Source of the DNA: Bordetella holmesii ATCC 51541
Lineage (GTDB): Bacteria; Pseudomonadota; Gammaproteobacteria; Burkholderiales; Burkholderiaceae_B
Length of the DNA stretch: 64,000 bases
NCBI GenBank assembly: GCA_000612485.1
Contig: CP007494.1
Span: forward strand, 3,162,001-3,226,000
Reading direction: 5' to 3'
A program made the translations under genes and the position numbers. Shown here in pieces: positions 1 through 11,894 of the stretch (positions within the stretch are counted from its first letter, which is position 1; each line of letters opens with the position of its first letter). The notes beneath the pieces were generated by a model. That model was not told the origin of the DNA, did no database searches, and was given only the letters and a program-made list of their open reading frames with translations.

Positions 1-239
1 CCTCCGATCAGGCGTGGACGGAAGGCCTACTGCTGCTGCGCGACGTGACACTACAAGATGCCGTCGATCAGCTCTCACGCTATACGGGGATGCGCGTCTG
101 GATCAGCACTGGGCTACGCGAGCTGCGGATCAGTTCGCTGGTAACCGTGCAGCATCCGCAAGCGCTCGATACGCTGGCGCGAGCTGCCGGAGCCAAGGTC
201 AAGCGGCTAGGAAACTGGGCGTGGATTTCCCGCCCCTGA
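1..239 (+). CDS. FecR-like anti-sigma regulator, C-terminal fragment (5' end outside window)
   Basis: The reading frame is open from the window edge (frame starting at base 3) to TGA at 237-239. The visible residues include AWTEGLLLLRDVTLQDAVDQ and end in WAWISRP. This resembles the periplasmic C-terminal domain of FecR-type anti-sigma factors, which sense a loaded TonB receptor and control an ECF sigma factor. The next gene, 79 bases downstream on the same strand, encodes a TonB receptor with an N-terminal signalling domain, the usual partner. The sigma factor would lie upstream of the window. The family call rests on this short tail plus context. Confidence 0.65.
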   Translation, partial: SDQAWTEGLLLLRDVTLQDAVDQLSRYTGMRVWISTGLRELRISSLVTVQHPQALDTLARAAGAKVKRLGNWAWISRP

Positions 240-1493
240 AGCTAAAAAAATCAGCGCAAGGGGTAGGGTCGGCGTCCCTGGGACGCGTCTATACGGAAAG
301 ACCTCGCAAGGAACCCCTATGAAGCCCCTACCCTCATTGTTGAAGAATCGTCTGCGCCCGCTCGCGTTGGCCGTCGCCCTGAGCCTGACCCATGCGGTCT
401 CCCACGCCCAATCCGAAACGCCCCAGGCCGTGGAGCTGCAGGCACAAGCCCTGGATTCGGCATTGCTCGCGCTCGGCCGCCAGTACCAGTTGCAGATCTC
501 GTTTCCCGCGGCGCTGACGCAGGACAAACGCGGCGCGCCCCTGGCCGGCCGATACACGGCCACACAGGCGCTCGATCGCCTGCTTGCCGGCAGCGGCCTG
601 AACTGGCGCTTCACCGGCCCGTCTGCCGTGCTGGTCGAGGCGGGTGCACCCACTGCACAGACGCTGGAGAACGTCGTCGTCGTCGCCGGCTACGCGCCCA
701 CCAGCATCAGTGAACTTCCGCGCACGGTATGGTATTTGACCCGTGAGCAGATCGAACAGCAGGCGCAAGGCGGAGCCACGCTGCCCGAAGTATTGGGCAA
801 TCTGGTCCCCAGCCTGGACCTGGGTTCGCAAAGCCGCACCAACTACTCGCAGAATATGCGCGGGCGCAGTGCCCAGATCATGATCGATGGCGTGTCGCTC
901 AATTCCATGCGCAACATCAGCCGTCAGTTCGACTCGATATCGCCCTTCAATATCGAGCGTATCGAAGTGTTGTCCGGCGCCAGTTCGGTGTATGGTGGCG
1001 GAGCCACGGGCGGCATCATCAACATCGTGACCAAGCGCGGCGCACCGGGCCCGGCGACCTTCACCAGCGAAGTCGCTGGACGCAGCGGTTTCTCGGGTTC
1101 GGAGGATGTCGATTGGCGTGTGGCGCAGTCTGTCGAAGGCGGTACCGACCAGGTCTTCGGCCGGCTGGCGCTGGCTTACGCGCAGAACGGAGCCGCCTAC
1201 GACGCCAGCGGCAAACAGGTCACTCCCGACATCACCCAGACCGACCTGCAATACAACCGCGCGCTCGATCTGTCCGGCACCCTGGACATCAAACTGGATG
1301 ACAAGCAGTCCCTGAAGTTGCTTGGGCAGTTCTACCACTCTGAGTTTCACCCGGGCAAAGCGCTGTATCTCGGCAAAAACCTCCAGGGGGCCCTCCCTCT
1401 GGCGGGTCCGGCCAATCCGGATCTGCTTGGTATCCGCAACGGATTTGAGTCCGACGTCAAACCGTCGACCGAGCGCGCCATGCTCATGGCCGA

Positions 1494-2444
1494 CTACATG
1501 TGAACTGTCAATAGGTTGTATTCGTCCAGGTTGAGTCTGGAGATGGGTACAGCGCGCCCGATGCCTTGGTGGGGTCGATGCCAGTTGTAGTGGTGTAGCC
1601 AGGATTTCATGGCATCGGTTCGGTGTTGGGAGTTCTGGTAGGTGTGAGCGTAAGCCCACTCACGCAAGGCCGACTGGATGAAGCGTTCGGCCTTGCCATT
1701 GGTCTGTGGGCGGTAAGGTCGGGTAAAGCGGTGCTTGATGCCCAGCTCATGGCACAGCGCGGCGAAGGCGCGGCTGCGAAAGGCCGAGCCATTGTCGGTG
1801 AGCAAGCGCTGGATGGTCACGCCCAGGCGCTGGTAGTAGGCCACTGCGTCCTTGAGGAACTGGACGGCGCTGGGGAAGCGCTCGTCGGGGTGGATGTCGG
1901 TGAAGGCCACGCGGGCGTGGTCATCGATGGCCACGAAGACGAAGTCCCAGCCGGCCCCCTCAACGGTATCGCGTCGGTTGCCCGTGACCCGGTGGCCAGG
2001 GCGCTGGATACGTCCCAGCTTCTTGATGTCGATGTGCAGCAGATCGCCGGGGGCCTGATGCTCGTAGCGCACCACCGGCTCGGCCGGCTCCAGGTCGGCC
2101 AGGTGCGACAGACCGGCGCGGGCCAGGACGCGGCTGACGGTGCTGGCTGACACGCCCAGCGCCTGGGCGATGCGCACTTGGGTCAGCCGCTTGCGGCGCA
2201 GCTCCACGATAGCCAGCGCCTTGGCCGGCGCAATCGCTCGGGGCGAGACCGTCGGGCGCGAGGACGCATCGGCCAAGCCCGCCTGGCCCTGAGCCAGGAA
2301 GCGGCCCAGCCATTTGCGCACAGTCGGCGCGGTGACCCCATAGGCGCGGGCCGCTTCAGGCACACAAACTTGATGGGCGATCAATTGCTGGACCATTTCG
2401 AGTCGACGTAGGAAGGTCAATCGGGCATGCTTATGGGTGTTCAT
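1494..2444 (-). CDS. tnp: IS481 transposase (copy 1)
   Basis: A 316-residue DDE transposase. It has an N-terminal helix-turn-helix region (about residues 15-110) and an rve integrase-like core with likely catalytic D139 (LLHIDIKKL), D217 (LLTDNGSAF) and E253 (NGKAERFIQ). Relative to the other copies it has V for A in LTQVRIAQ and T for A in QHRTDAMK. The stop codon TAG is not in the element: it is read from the flanking target duplication, so the CDS extends 5 bases beyond the IS end. The start ATG lies 97 bases inside the right terminus, after GGAG. Confidence 0.95.
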   Translation of the reverse strand: MNTHKHARLTFLRRLEMVQQLIAHQVCVPEAARAYGVTAPTVRKWLGRFLAQGQAGLADASSRPTVSPRAIAPAKALAIVELRRKRLTQVRIAQALGVSASTVSRVLARAGLSHLADLEPAEPVVRYEHQAPGDLLHIDIKKLGRIQRPGHRVTGNRRDTVEGAGWDFVFVAIDDHARVAFTDIHPDERFPSAVQFLKDAVAYYQRLGVTIQRLLTDNGSAFRSRAFAALCHELGIKHRFTRPYRPQTNGKAERFIQSALREWAYAHTYQNSQHRTDAMKSWLHHYNWHRPHQGIGRAVPISRLNLDEYNLLTVHM

Positions 2445-2541
2445 CCGGCCGGGCTCCTTGAGTGAACTGGGGGGTTGGCGATTTCCAGTTTCTCAAATCC
2501 GGTTCGGATGAACCATGCATACAACCTATTGAATCTTCACA
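1499..2541 (-). mobile_element. IS481 copy 1, inserted in the TonB receptor gene
   Basis: This 1043 bp element has imperfect terminal inverted repeats (TGTGAACTGTCAATAGG at the left; the right end read inward is TGTGAAGATTCAATAGG). It is flanked by the direct repeat ACTACA at 1493-1498 and 2542-2547. The duplication departs from the usual NCTAGN preference of IS481. Length and ends match the three copies at 56.7-61.0 kb. Its transposase reads on the minus strand, opposite to the receptor. The matched duplication shows a simple insertion with no later rearrangement. Confidence 0.96.
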
Positions 2542-3893
2542 ACTACAGCGCCCGCGACCTGCTGGGCGGTCAGGATCTGTTCGCGCAGGCCTATTGGCGC
2601 CGCGAAAAACTGGACTTCTACCCCTTCCCCAACCAGTTCACGTACAACGACGGCACGTGCCCGACCGCGGCCAGCTGCCGCCGAGGCTTCTACTATGGTG
2701 CGTCGCAACAGAACACGGATACCCGGGGTTTGAAGACCGCACTGAGCAAAAACTGGGAAGCCTTCAAAGTCACCTACGGGCTGGAGTTTTCGCGCGAGAA
2801 ATTCAACGGCGATACGGCCAACTTCGATTGGAACCGCGCTCTGGCCTCGGGCGGACTAGACTTCGATAATCTGGCGACCTTGCAGCGCTACCCCAGCTAT
2901 ACCGCCGACACCTGGGCTGCCTTCGCGCAAGGCGACTGGCGTCTGACCGACAGCCTGACGCTAAGCGGCGGCGTGCGGCAACAGCGCAACAAGGTCAAAT
3001 TGAGCGACTTCGTGCCCGTGCCCCAACAGGTCCTCATGCAAAACGGGCTGGGAACTCAGGCCCAGGCTATTCCTGGCGGTGACAACGCCTACGACACCAC
3101 GTTGTTTAATGCAGGCTTGCTCTGGAAGGTGGATGCGCGCCAGCAGACCTGGATCAACTACTCCGAAGGCTTCGAGTTGGTGGACGTCGCCAAATACTAT
3201 GGCAATGGCAGTTACCGGCTGCAGGGCAACACCTGGAATCTCCTGAGCGCCGTGACGATCGACGGCTCGGAGCTCGCCAATATCAAGACCCGTCAGGTCG
3301 AGGTGGGCTGGCGCGGCGACTATGGCGATTGGCAACTGCAAACTGCCGCGTTCTATGCATGGTCCGACAAAGCCCTGGCCATCCAGCCCATCACGCTGTC
3401 AGTCGGCCTGCAGGACCGCAAGGTGCGCAACTATGGCATCGAGGGCCAGTTGAACTACAACTTCAACACGCGTTGGAGCGCGGGCGTGAACTGGCTGGCG
3501 AGCCGGTCTGAGCAACAACAGGCCAATGGCGGTTGGGCCAGGCAGACCGTCACCTTGGCCAGTCCGTCCAAGGCTTCGATCTACGGGGCCTGGCACTCGG
3601 GTCCTGCGTCCATGCGCTTGCAGGCCAACCGCAATTTCGACCTCAGCGATGCCGATGGCAATCGCCTCAAGGGCTATCTCACCTTTGACTTGTTCGGCGG
3701 TTACGATCTCGACAAGTACGGCACCATCAGCGTAGGCATTCGAAACCTCTTCGACCGCCGCTATCAGACCGTCTGGAGCCAACGTGCGCAGACTCTCTAC
3801 GCCGGCTTGATGACAGCAGACTCGCTGCAGTTCAACGGCCGCGGCCGCACGTTTGGTCTGGCGTACACCGTGCGCTACTAAGGCCCCCTGCCG

Positions 3894-3926
3894 CGCTCTG
3901 GTCAGGCGAGCTGCCTGGCCAGAGCG
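3894..3926 (+). terminator. Hairpin downstream of the TonB receptor, possible terminator
   Basis: Two 14-base arms (3894-3907 and 3913-3926) pair around a 5-base loop with a single G-T wobble. It begins 13 bases after the receptor stop codon. No clear T-run follows, so it may be a factor-dependent or mRNA-stabilising hairpin rather than a classical intrinsic terminator. Confidence 0.5.
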
Positions 3927-4077
3927 GGCTTAGCCATCTCTCCTATAATCGCCGGGCGTTGAACACTCGGCCGACGCATTCCTGCCTGCCGCTCATGCAC
4001 GGCAGGCTGCGCTGCCGGACTCGCCGCAGCCCTGTCCGCCTGCCCATGTAACGCCTCTTTCACGCGAGAGCAGGACA

Positions 4078-4849
4078 ATGGCGGATGGCCCTCCAGGCCG
4101 AGGTATGCCCAAGCCCATCATGAAAAACTTCGAAAATATCCAATGGCTGCCGTTGGCCAATACGCTCGTCAGCCTGGCCACGGCCTTTCTGCTCGGGGCG
4201 CTGGTCGGTTTCGAGCGCCAGGTCCGGCAGCGTACCGCCGGACTGCGCACTAATGTCCTGGTAGCGGTAGGCGCGGCCATTTTCGTGGATCTGGCGTTTC
4301 GCATCGCCGGCCCGGACGGTGGCGCACGGGTGATCTCTTATGTGGTCTCGGGCGTGGGCTTTCTGGGTGCGGGCGCCATCATGCGCGAAGGGGGCAGCAT
4401 CCGCGGCCTGAACACGGCCGCCACCTTGTGGGGCTCGGCCGCCATCGGCGCCTGCGCCGCTGCGCCGCTGCGCCGGCGCGTCGATGATGCTGGAGGCCGT
4501 CGCCGCTGCATTGTTCGTCCTGGCGGCCAATACCCTGCTGCGCCCGGTGGTCAGCTACGTCAACCGCCAACCCGTCGAGCCGCAGCACACCGAGGTCAAC
4601 ACTGTCATCCATCTCATCACGGGAGCAGGCCAGCAACAGCAGGCGCTGGCCCGGCTCGAGGAAGTGCTGCAGGCAGAGCAATTGCCGCTCTCGGAACTGA
4701 GCATCGATCAGTTCGGCGACAGCGATGTGGAAATCGAAGCTACGCTGGCCGAGGCCGCCATCGAAGACAAGGACCTGGACCGCGTGGCGGCCATCCTGGC
4801 GGCATCTCCCGCCATCCGCCAGGCCTTCTGGTCGGCCAATACGGTCTGA
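4078..4849 (+). pseudogene. MgtC/SapB-family membrane protein, frameshifted at an 8-bp repeat
   Basis: The first part (4078 to about 4452) encodes the MgtC core with hydrophobic segments, including LLGALVGFERQVRQRTAGLR, VSGVGFLGAGAIM and GLNTAATLWGSAAIG. The second part (from about 4475 to 4849, next frame) gives GASMMLEAVAAALFVLAAN and the cytoplasmic ACT-like tail ending WSANTV. The two frames meet at three tandem 8-bp units (TGCGCCGC, TGCGCCGC, TGCGCCGG, 4453-4476). Removing two units restores an uninterrupted GACAGASMMLE. MgtC proteins help survival at low magnesium and in macrophages. ATG 4078 has AGGA upstream, and ATG 4120 (MKNFENIQ) is an alternative. As sequenced the protein is truncated into an unrelated tail. 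Confidence 0.85.
4453..4476 (+). repeat. Three tandem 8-bp units inside mgtC homologue
   Basis: The units are TGCGCCGC at 4453-4460, TGCGCCGC at 4461-4468 and TGCGCCGG at 4469-4476. Because 8 is not a multiple of 3, gaining or losing a unit changes the reading frame. One unit or four units would be in frame. Confidence 0.9.
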
Positions 4850-4877
4850 CCGCGGGTCCGTCTTGGGTCGGGCCGGC

Positions 4878-6173
4878 CTAGCGTTGCAGCATCAACACCA
4901 CAGCGTGCAATGCCAGACCGATCAGTCCGCCCACCAGCGTCCCGTTGAACCTTACATACTGAAGATCGCGCCCGACATTCAGTTCGAGCTCGTCCACCAG
5001 ATGCCGCTCGTCCCAATTTTTTACGGTGCGTGCAATATGCTCGGTCACGCCGGCGCGCAGGCGTCCGGTCAACCGGTTGGCGGCCCCCATGATATGAGCG
5101 TTAAGCGCTGCACGCACCTTGTCATCCTTGCGCAACCTGGCCGCCAATCCGCCCAGCGCGCCCTCCAGGTGGCGCGTCAGCGCTGAATCATCACGCGCCA
5201 GGTCGCGCCGCAAGGCGCCATGGATATCGTCCCAGAGTGCCTGCACGTACGTCTGCACACGCGGCTCGGCCAGCAGTTTTTCCTTCAGCATCTGGACTTG
5301 CTGCGCGACTTGCGGATCCTCTCGCAGTCGTTCGATGTAATCCGCGATCCAGTGTTCGTAATCCTTGCGCACGGGATGATCGGGCTGCGCGAGTACGTCG
5401 CGCAATTCGTCCATCAGCGCGCGGGCCAGGCGGTCGGCGAGGTTATCAGCCATAGTGTCGACCGAAGCCACCAGGTCCACCGTCGCGATGATGCGTGGCC
5501 ATTCCTTGCGCGCAAATCGGACCAACAGGCCCGAGGCCCGCTCCTTGACCTTTTCTTGCGACAGATAAGCCGCCAGCCGTTGCAGCGCCGCATCGAGCAG
5601 TTCCTGGTGACGGCCATCGCGTGTGAGCAGGGTCAGGACCTCTCCTGCCGTCTGCGCGGCATCCCAGCGGCGTACCGTGTCCTCGACAAAACTGCGGATG
5701 GCCCGCCGCACGGCCTGCTCGTCGAGCAACTCCACCATCTGCAAAGCCATTTGACGCGCACCCTGCGCCAGCGCTTTGGTCTGCGCCGGCCGGGAAAGCC
5801 AGCGCGCCAGCCGCGCGGTCGGGTCGAAAACCCGCAGACGCTCGAGCAGGCTGTCGGGATCAAGGAAGTGATCGCGCACGAAGACAGCGAGGTTCTCGCC
5901 GATGCGGTCTTTGCTGTTGGGAATGATGGCCGTGTGCGGGATGGGCAGCCCCAAAGGGCGGCGAAAGAGAGCCACAACCGCAAACCAGTCTGCCAGGGCC
6001 CCCACTGTGGCGGCCTCGCAAAATGCGCGCACCCACGCCCAGACACCTTGGCCGCCCATGAGGTGACTGGTCACAAAACCGGCGACCATCATCAGCAGCA
6101 GCACCAGCGCCCAGCGCTTCATGCGGGCCAACTGGCTGCGGCGCATTTCAGTGGTGGAAAGCGACTCGGGCAA
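4878..6173 (-). CDS. DUF445 family membrane-anchored protein
   Basis: A 431-residue protein. It has a membrane segment near the N-terminus (WALVLLLMMVAGFVTSHLMG), a conserved region GALADWFAVVALFRRPLGLP typical of DUF445 (YjiN-like) proteins, and a long helical middle. A second hydrophobic segment lies at the very end (LVGGLIGLALHAVVLML). The family has no established function. The start shown is TTG 6173 with GGGAG nine bases upstream; ATG 6146 (MRRSQLARM) would remove nine residues. It ends 28 bases from the end of the mgtC homologue, in convergent orientation. Confidence 0.85.
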   Translation of the reverse strand: MPESLSTTEMRRSQLARMKRWALVLLLMMVAGFVTSHLMGGQGVWAWVRAFCEAATVGALADWFAVVALFRRPLGLPIPHTAIIPNSKDRIGENLAVFVRDHFLDPDSLLERLRVFDPTARLARWLSRPAQTKALAQGARQMALQMVELLDEQAVRRAIRSFVEDTVRRWDAAQTAGEVLTLLTRDGRHQELLDAALQRLAAYLSQEKVKERASGLLVRFARKEWPRIIATVDLVASVDTMADNLADRLARALMDELRDVLAQPDHPVRKDYEHWIADYIERLREDPQVAQQVQMLKEKLLAEPRVQTYVQALWDDIHGALRRDLARDDSALTRHLEGALGGLAARLRKDDKVRAALNAHIMGAANRLTGRLRAGVTEHIARTVKNWDERHLVDELELNVGRDLQYVRFNGTLVGGLIGLALHAVVLMLQR

Positions 6174-6244
6174 GGCGGGATTCTCCCTTTAACCGGAATG
6201 ACGGGACGGTACAGAGCGTACACGACAACGCCGCAGATCCGCGC

Positions 6245-8473
<2,229 letters not shown>

Positions 8474-8477
<4 letters not shown>

Positions 8478-10090
8478 TTCCAGTTCACATAGCAAACGCG
8501 TGTTGCAATACCGTGCCGCGCGCAGTAGTGCAGCCAGGCTGTCTGGTTGTCTTGCAGGCGATCGTCCGACCCCTTGACCTCGACCAGTTCGTAGCGACCC
8601 TGCCCGGGCCAGAAGCAGATCAGATCTGGCAAGCCGCTACGGTAGGCGCCCGGATCGGCCAGCAGACGCTCGAACAATCGGCGCAGATCGGCCGCCGGCA
8701 CTCCGTCGAGCGCCTGATCCAGCAATGAAGGCGTCAACAAACCCCACTGCACGAAAGGCGACTGCACGCCCTGCCTGTCCGCATACCGCTGCCGAATCCG
8801 CCCCACATAGCTGCCATCGTCCAGATACCCCAGGCACGTTTGAAACAGGCGGGCGCGCCGAGCGACGAAATCGGGTGCTGACAAGTCCGCCGGACCGCGC
8901 TGATAGGGGTGAAAAAACGCGCCAGGCAGAGGCGCGAAGATGGCCTCCCAGCACAACAGCCCGAACAGGCCGTTGATGAGGCTGCTTTCGACGTGGTGCA
9001 CCGTCGCGCCAAGGCTGGCGTAATGATCGCGCACGGCCCCCTCAACCGACGTGCCGGATGCCGGCGCGGCCAGGCAGAGGGATTCTTGCAACAGCGCCGG
9101 CTCGGCCACCTTGGGCGGCGCGGCCAGACCCAACTGTCGCCGCAAGCGCGGCAACATGCGCGCCACACGCTGGCTCTCACCCTCGTCCTCGGGCTCGGCC
9201 ATGGCCGCCATGGCTAGCGCATGGGCCTGGGCGTACTGGCCTTGCTGCTCCAGCACCCGCATCAGGCGGTGCCGGGCCCCGCGGTAGTGGCAGGCGGCGT
9301 AAGCGGCCCCGGCTTGCGGCCAATCGCGCAACCGCTCGCTGGCCTGCCCAAAACGCATGAGTAACTTGGCACGCCGCGCCATCAGCCAGGGATTGGCGCT
9401 CGTGGCCGCGCAGACGGCTTGGCGCAGGTCCGGATCGGGCCCACTTTGGTCCAGTTGTTCGCGCCACCTCTCCAGGCGCAGATAATCCGCTAGGTCGATG
9501 CGATGCTGAAAGGCCCGTGACTCGAGCGAGAAAGGTACCGACTCATACTGGTAGATGCCCAGATCGGTCAGAACCAGCTCGTCCCATTGCTGGCGCAAAT
9601 TGCCAAAGAACAGCAGGCGAAATCGCTCACAGACCTCCCCGACCCGAACCTGCCATACGGACTCTTGCGCGTGCGGCCACCAATCGCGATGCGGCCGCGG
9701 TGCATGCGGCTGCAACGCCTCAAGCAGGATGTCCTTGCGCACGCCTGGTTTGTGGTCTGCCAGCGGTGCAAGCTCTGTCTTGGTGTACAGGCGGCCAAGA
9801 TCCTCGACCGAGAGATCGGGATTGGCGGCTAACCAACCCAGCTCCAGCAGCGGAGAGGCAGCGGCCGTGATATCGCCGATTTCATCGTAGACAAGCTTGT
9901 CCGAACGAAAGACATCGCCCTTGCGCGTGAGCAAACGCACGAGCAGGGCCTGCGAGCCCTGCGGCAACGCGCCAAAACGGCAAAGAAAATCCCGCTCGGC
10001 CGCGTCCAGCATATCGTCGTAGCGCGCAGCGACCCAGTCCAGCTCGCGTTGAAAGTTGTGCAGGTAGTAGTAGCGATGCGCAGGCAACAT
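8474..10090 (-). CDS. VRR-NUC domain nuclease (FAN1-like)
   Basis: A 538-residue protein. The C-terminus carries a PD-(D/E)XK VRR-NUC nuclease domain: PDLICFWPGQGRYELVEVKG supplies the Asp and Glu-x-Lys, followed by DRLQDNQTAWL. The N-terminal two thirds are helical, as in bacterial FAN1-type nucleases, which cut branched DNA and act in crosslink repair. It is the first gene of a coupled pair with the DinG-type helicase (ATGA overlap at 8474-8477). No frame problem is visible. The nuclease partner therefore seems intact while its helicase partner is broken. Confidence 0.87.
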
Positions 10091-10145
10091 CGATGGAACA
10101 AATAGCTGTATGAATATACAGCAGCATCATACCAGCACCCTGCGC

Positions 10146-10301
10146 TCACGCGGCAAACGGCCTGTCCAGCTCCGGCTGGTCGCTGTCCGGATCGACCGGA
10201 ATATCGCCCGGCTCCGGGCCGGGATCCTGGGGCGCCGGTTTGAGCGGGGTATGGCAGAGATGCGGATACATAAAGCCTCCGGTGACGATCGTCCGTTTCA
10301 T
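10146..10301 (-). CDS. Small proline-rich hypothetical protein
   Basis: This short frame encodes 51 residues from ATG 10301 (MKRTIVTGG), with an acidic proline-rich tail (PGPEPGDIPVDPDSDQP). An upstream extension to 10352 is possible. No clear ribosome-binding site is seen. It is placed 55 bases upstream of the VRR-NUC gene on the same strand. The non-random composition makes it more likely real than a shadow, but I do not recognise it. Confidence 0.4.
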   Translation of the reverse strand: MKRTIVTGGFMYPHLCHTPLKPAPQDPGPEPGDIPVDPDSDQPELDRPFAA

Positions 10302-10370
10302 GTTACGCCATCGAGACCGGCCGGCCCCACCACAGCCTGCGGGGTTGCGCAAGCTGCGGTCAGGCGCGCT

Positions 10371-10682
10371 TCAAAACAGCGAGGAGCGCGCGTTCTTGGC
10401 CCGGGGCTGAGGCTCGCTGCCGTCGGCCCAGTTGGACTCGGTCTGCTCGTCCATCGCGGGTAGACGGTCGGACAGGGCTTCATTGTCGTCGCGCGGAATT
10501 TTCGGCGGAAAATTAGGGACATCGACCAGACTGGTCGGAGGTAACACCTTGGCGTTGATGCTCACTTGCACTGCCGGGTTGTCGGGTGCCGCTACAGCAT
10601 CTGCCTGTCGATCCGCCCCACGGGCATCGATATCGGCGGGAGGGCGGCCAAACGCCACCGGGTTGTCGGCACGGGTATTCAT
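10371..10682 (-). CDS. Hypothetical hydrophilic protein
   Basis: This frame encodes 103 residues beginning MNTRADNPVAFGRPP. ATG 10682 has a good AGGAG site upstream, which is why this start was chosen over 10724. The product is hydrophilic, rich in Pro, Asp and Ala, with no signal peptide or membrane segment, and contains VQVSINAKVLPPTSLVDVP. I recognise no family. It ends 69 bases upstream of the small proline-rich gene and reads away from ku. Confidence 0.55.
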   Translation of the reverse strand: MNTRADNPVAFGRPPADIDARGADRQADAVAAPDNPAVQVSINAKVLPPTSLVDVPNFPPKIPRDDNEALSDRLPAMDEQTESNWADGSEPQPRAKNARSSLF

Positions 10683-10939
10683 GACTGCTCCTGTTTGTGG
10701 GCGCCCCCGACGGGCGCCGGCCATTCAGAACCGCTCAACGCAATGCCAGCATGACGCTGGCCTGCCGGATTGGCAATGGCCGTATTTCTTGGCGCCGGCC
10801 CGCTGACAGTACGCTGACTCTCTCTTTTAACCCGGAATCGCTCTGCTCAGCGCATCGCTGAGCGCGCTCACACCAGGATTCTGGACGGGTGGCCACTGGC
10901 CGCGTATGGTGGACCCAGGCAGGCGCTAAGGAGTCCGAC

Positions 10940-11893
10940 ATGGCCAGAACCCTCTGGAAAGGTGCGATCAGCTTTGGCTTAGTACATATCCCCGTGGCCG
11001 TACACGCGGCCATTCGTTCCGCGCGACTGGATTTTGACTGGATAGACAAACGCGACGATGCCCCCGTCGGCTATCAACGCATCAATAAGCGCACAGGCAA
11101 AGTCATCACCGCCGAGCATATCGTGCGCGGCTATGAGTACGAAAAAGGCGATTACGTATATCTGAGCGATGACGACTTCCGGCGCGCCGACGACGTGGCG
11201 ACACAGACCATATCCATTCTGGGCTTCGTGAGAGCCGCCGAGGTCCCGCTTTACTTCTACGATACGTCCTATTATTTGGAGCCCGACAAGCGTGGCGGGC
11301 CGGGCTATGTACTGCTGCGCGACGCGCTGCTCAAGAGCGGTCGCCTGGCACTGGCGCAGGTGGTGCTGCACACCCGACAGCATCTGGCGGCACTGCTGCC
11401 ACAGGGCGACGCCCTGATGATGGTGACGATGCGCTACGCCGATGAAATTCGCGACGCGCCAGACATGGAGCTGCCCTCCAAGCGCGCCGCGGCCCGGGAG
11501 ACGGACATGGCGCTGCGCTTGATCGATGATATGAGCCTGCAATGGGACCCCGAACAGTATCGCGATGCTTATCGCGAGGATCTGCTGGCCGTGATCGAGT
11601 CCAAGGTCAAAGCCGGAAAGACGCACAGCCTGAGTCAGGCCGACGAACCCGCCGCCCCGCCACGTTCGGCCAAGGTGCTGGACCTGATGGCCATGCTCAA
11701 ACAAAGCATAGATCAGGGAAAGCGCACCCCTGCTGCTGCACGCAAGACGGCCACCAAGGCCACCACGGCGCCCCGCAAAACGCCGAAGAAGGCGGCAAAG
11801 AAGACCGCCAGCAAAACCGCCGCTGCCAAAACCGTGAAAAAGGCCACCGCACGCAAGACCGCTACCAGGTCGACGCGGCGCAAGGTTGCCTGA
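10940..11893 (+). CDS. ku: Ku protein, non-homologous end joining
   Basis: A 317-residue bacterial Ku homologue. Bacterial Ku forms a homodimeric ring on DNA ends and recruits LigD. The family N-terminus is clear (RTLWKGAISFGLVHIPVAV), as is YQRINKRTGK and the core FYDTSYYLEPDK. It ends in a Lys/Ala-rich tail of about 60 residues (TPKKAAKKTASKTA), a DNA-binding extension seen in many proteobacterial Ku proteins. The start was set at ATG 10940 after AAGGAG; an earlier in-frame start at 10889 lacks support. The ligD gene follows directly, so the two form an operon. Confidence 0.93.
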   Translation: MARTLWKGAISFGLVHIPVAVHAAIRSARLDFDWIDKRDDAPVGYQRINKRTGKVITAEHIVRGYEYEKGDYVYLSDDDFRRADDVATQTISILGFVRAAEVPLYFYDTSYYLEPDKRGGPGYVLLRDALLKSGRLALAQVVLHTRQHLAALLPQGDALMMVTMRYADEIRDAPDMELPSKRAAARETDMALRLIDDMSLQWDPEQYRDAYREDLLAVIESKVKAGKTHSLSQADEPAAPPRSAKVLDLMAMLKQSIDQGKRTPAAARKTATKATTAPRKTPKKAAKKTASKTAAAKTVKKATARKTATRSTRRKVA

Positions 11894-11894
11894 C

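Larger units (their letters stand above)
319..3881 (+). pseudogene. TonB-dependent siderophore receptor (IutA/aerobactin-rhizobactin type) split by IS481
   Basis: The gene is in two parts, 319-1498 and 2548-3881. Removing the IS and one copy of the 6-bp duplication restores one frame (ADY joined to SARDLLGG) of about 837 residues. It has a signal peptide ending near SHAQS, an STN signalling domain (about residues 35-95) and a plug with RTNYSQNMRGR and IDGVSLNSMR. The plug also contains PFNIERIEVLSGASSVYGGG, as in aerobactin receptors, and a beta-barrel ends in the aromatic YTVRY. The STN domain and upstream FecR tail suggest FecI/FecR-type cell-surface signalling. Start: ATG 319 after AAGGAA. 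As it stands the product stops inside the IS at about residue 394, before most of the barrel, so transport should be lost. The exact siderophore is unknown. Confidence 0.9.

Noticed and set aside
334..1659. Long minus-strand open frame (441 codons) opposite the TonB receptor
   Set aside because: It is antisense to clearly conserved receptor sequence and runs into the IS end; high G+C creates such frames.
4484..4881. Continuation of the first mgtC frame to 4881 as a real 267-residue protein
   Set aside because: The tail is Arg/Pro/Gly-rich without family resemblance, while the next frame gives the conserved MgtC C-terminus.
10735..10939. Extra coding sequence or alternative ku start upstream of 10940
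   Set aside because: The upstream in-frame residues have no Ku resemblance and the AAGGAG site fits only ATG 10940.
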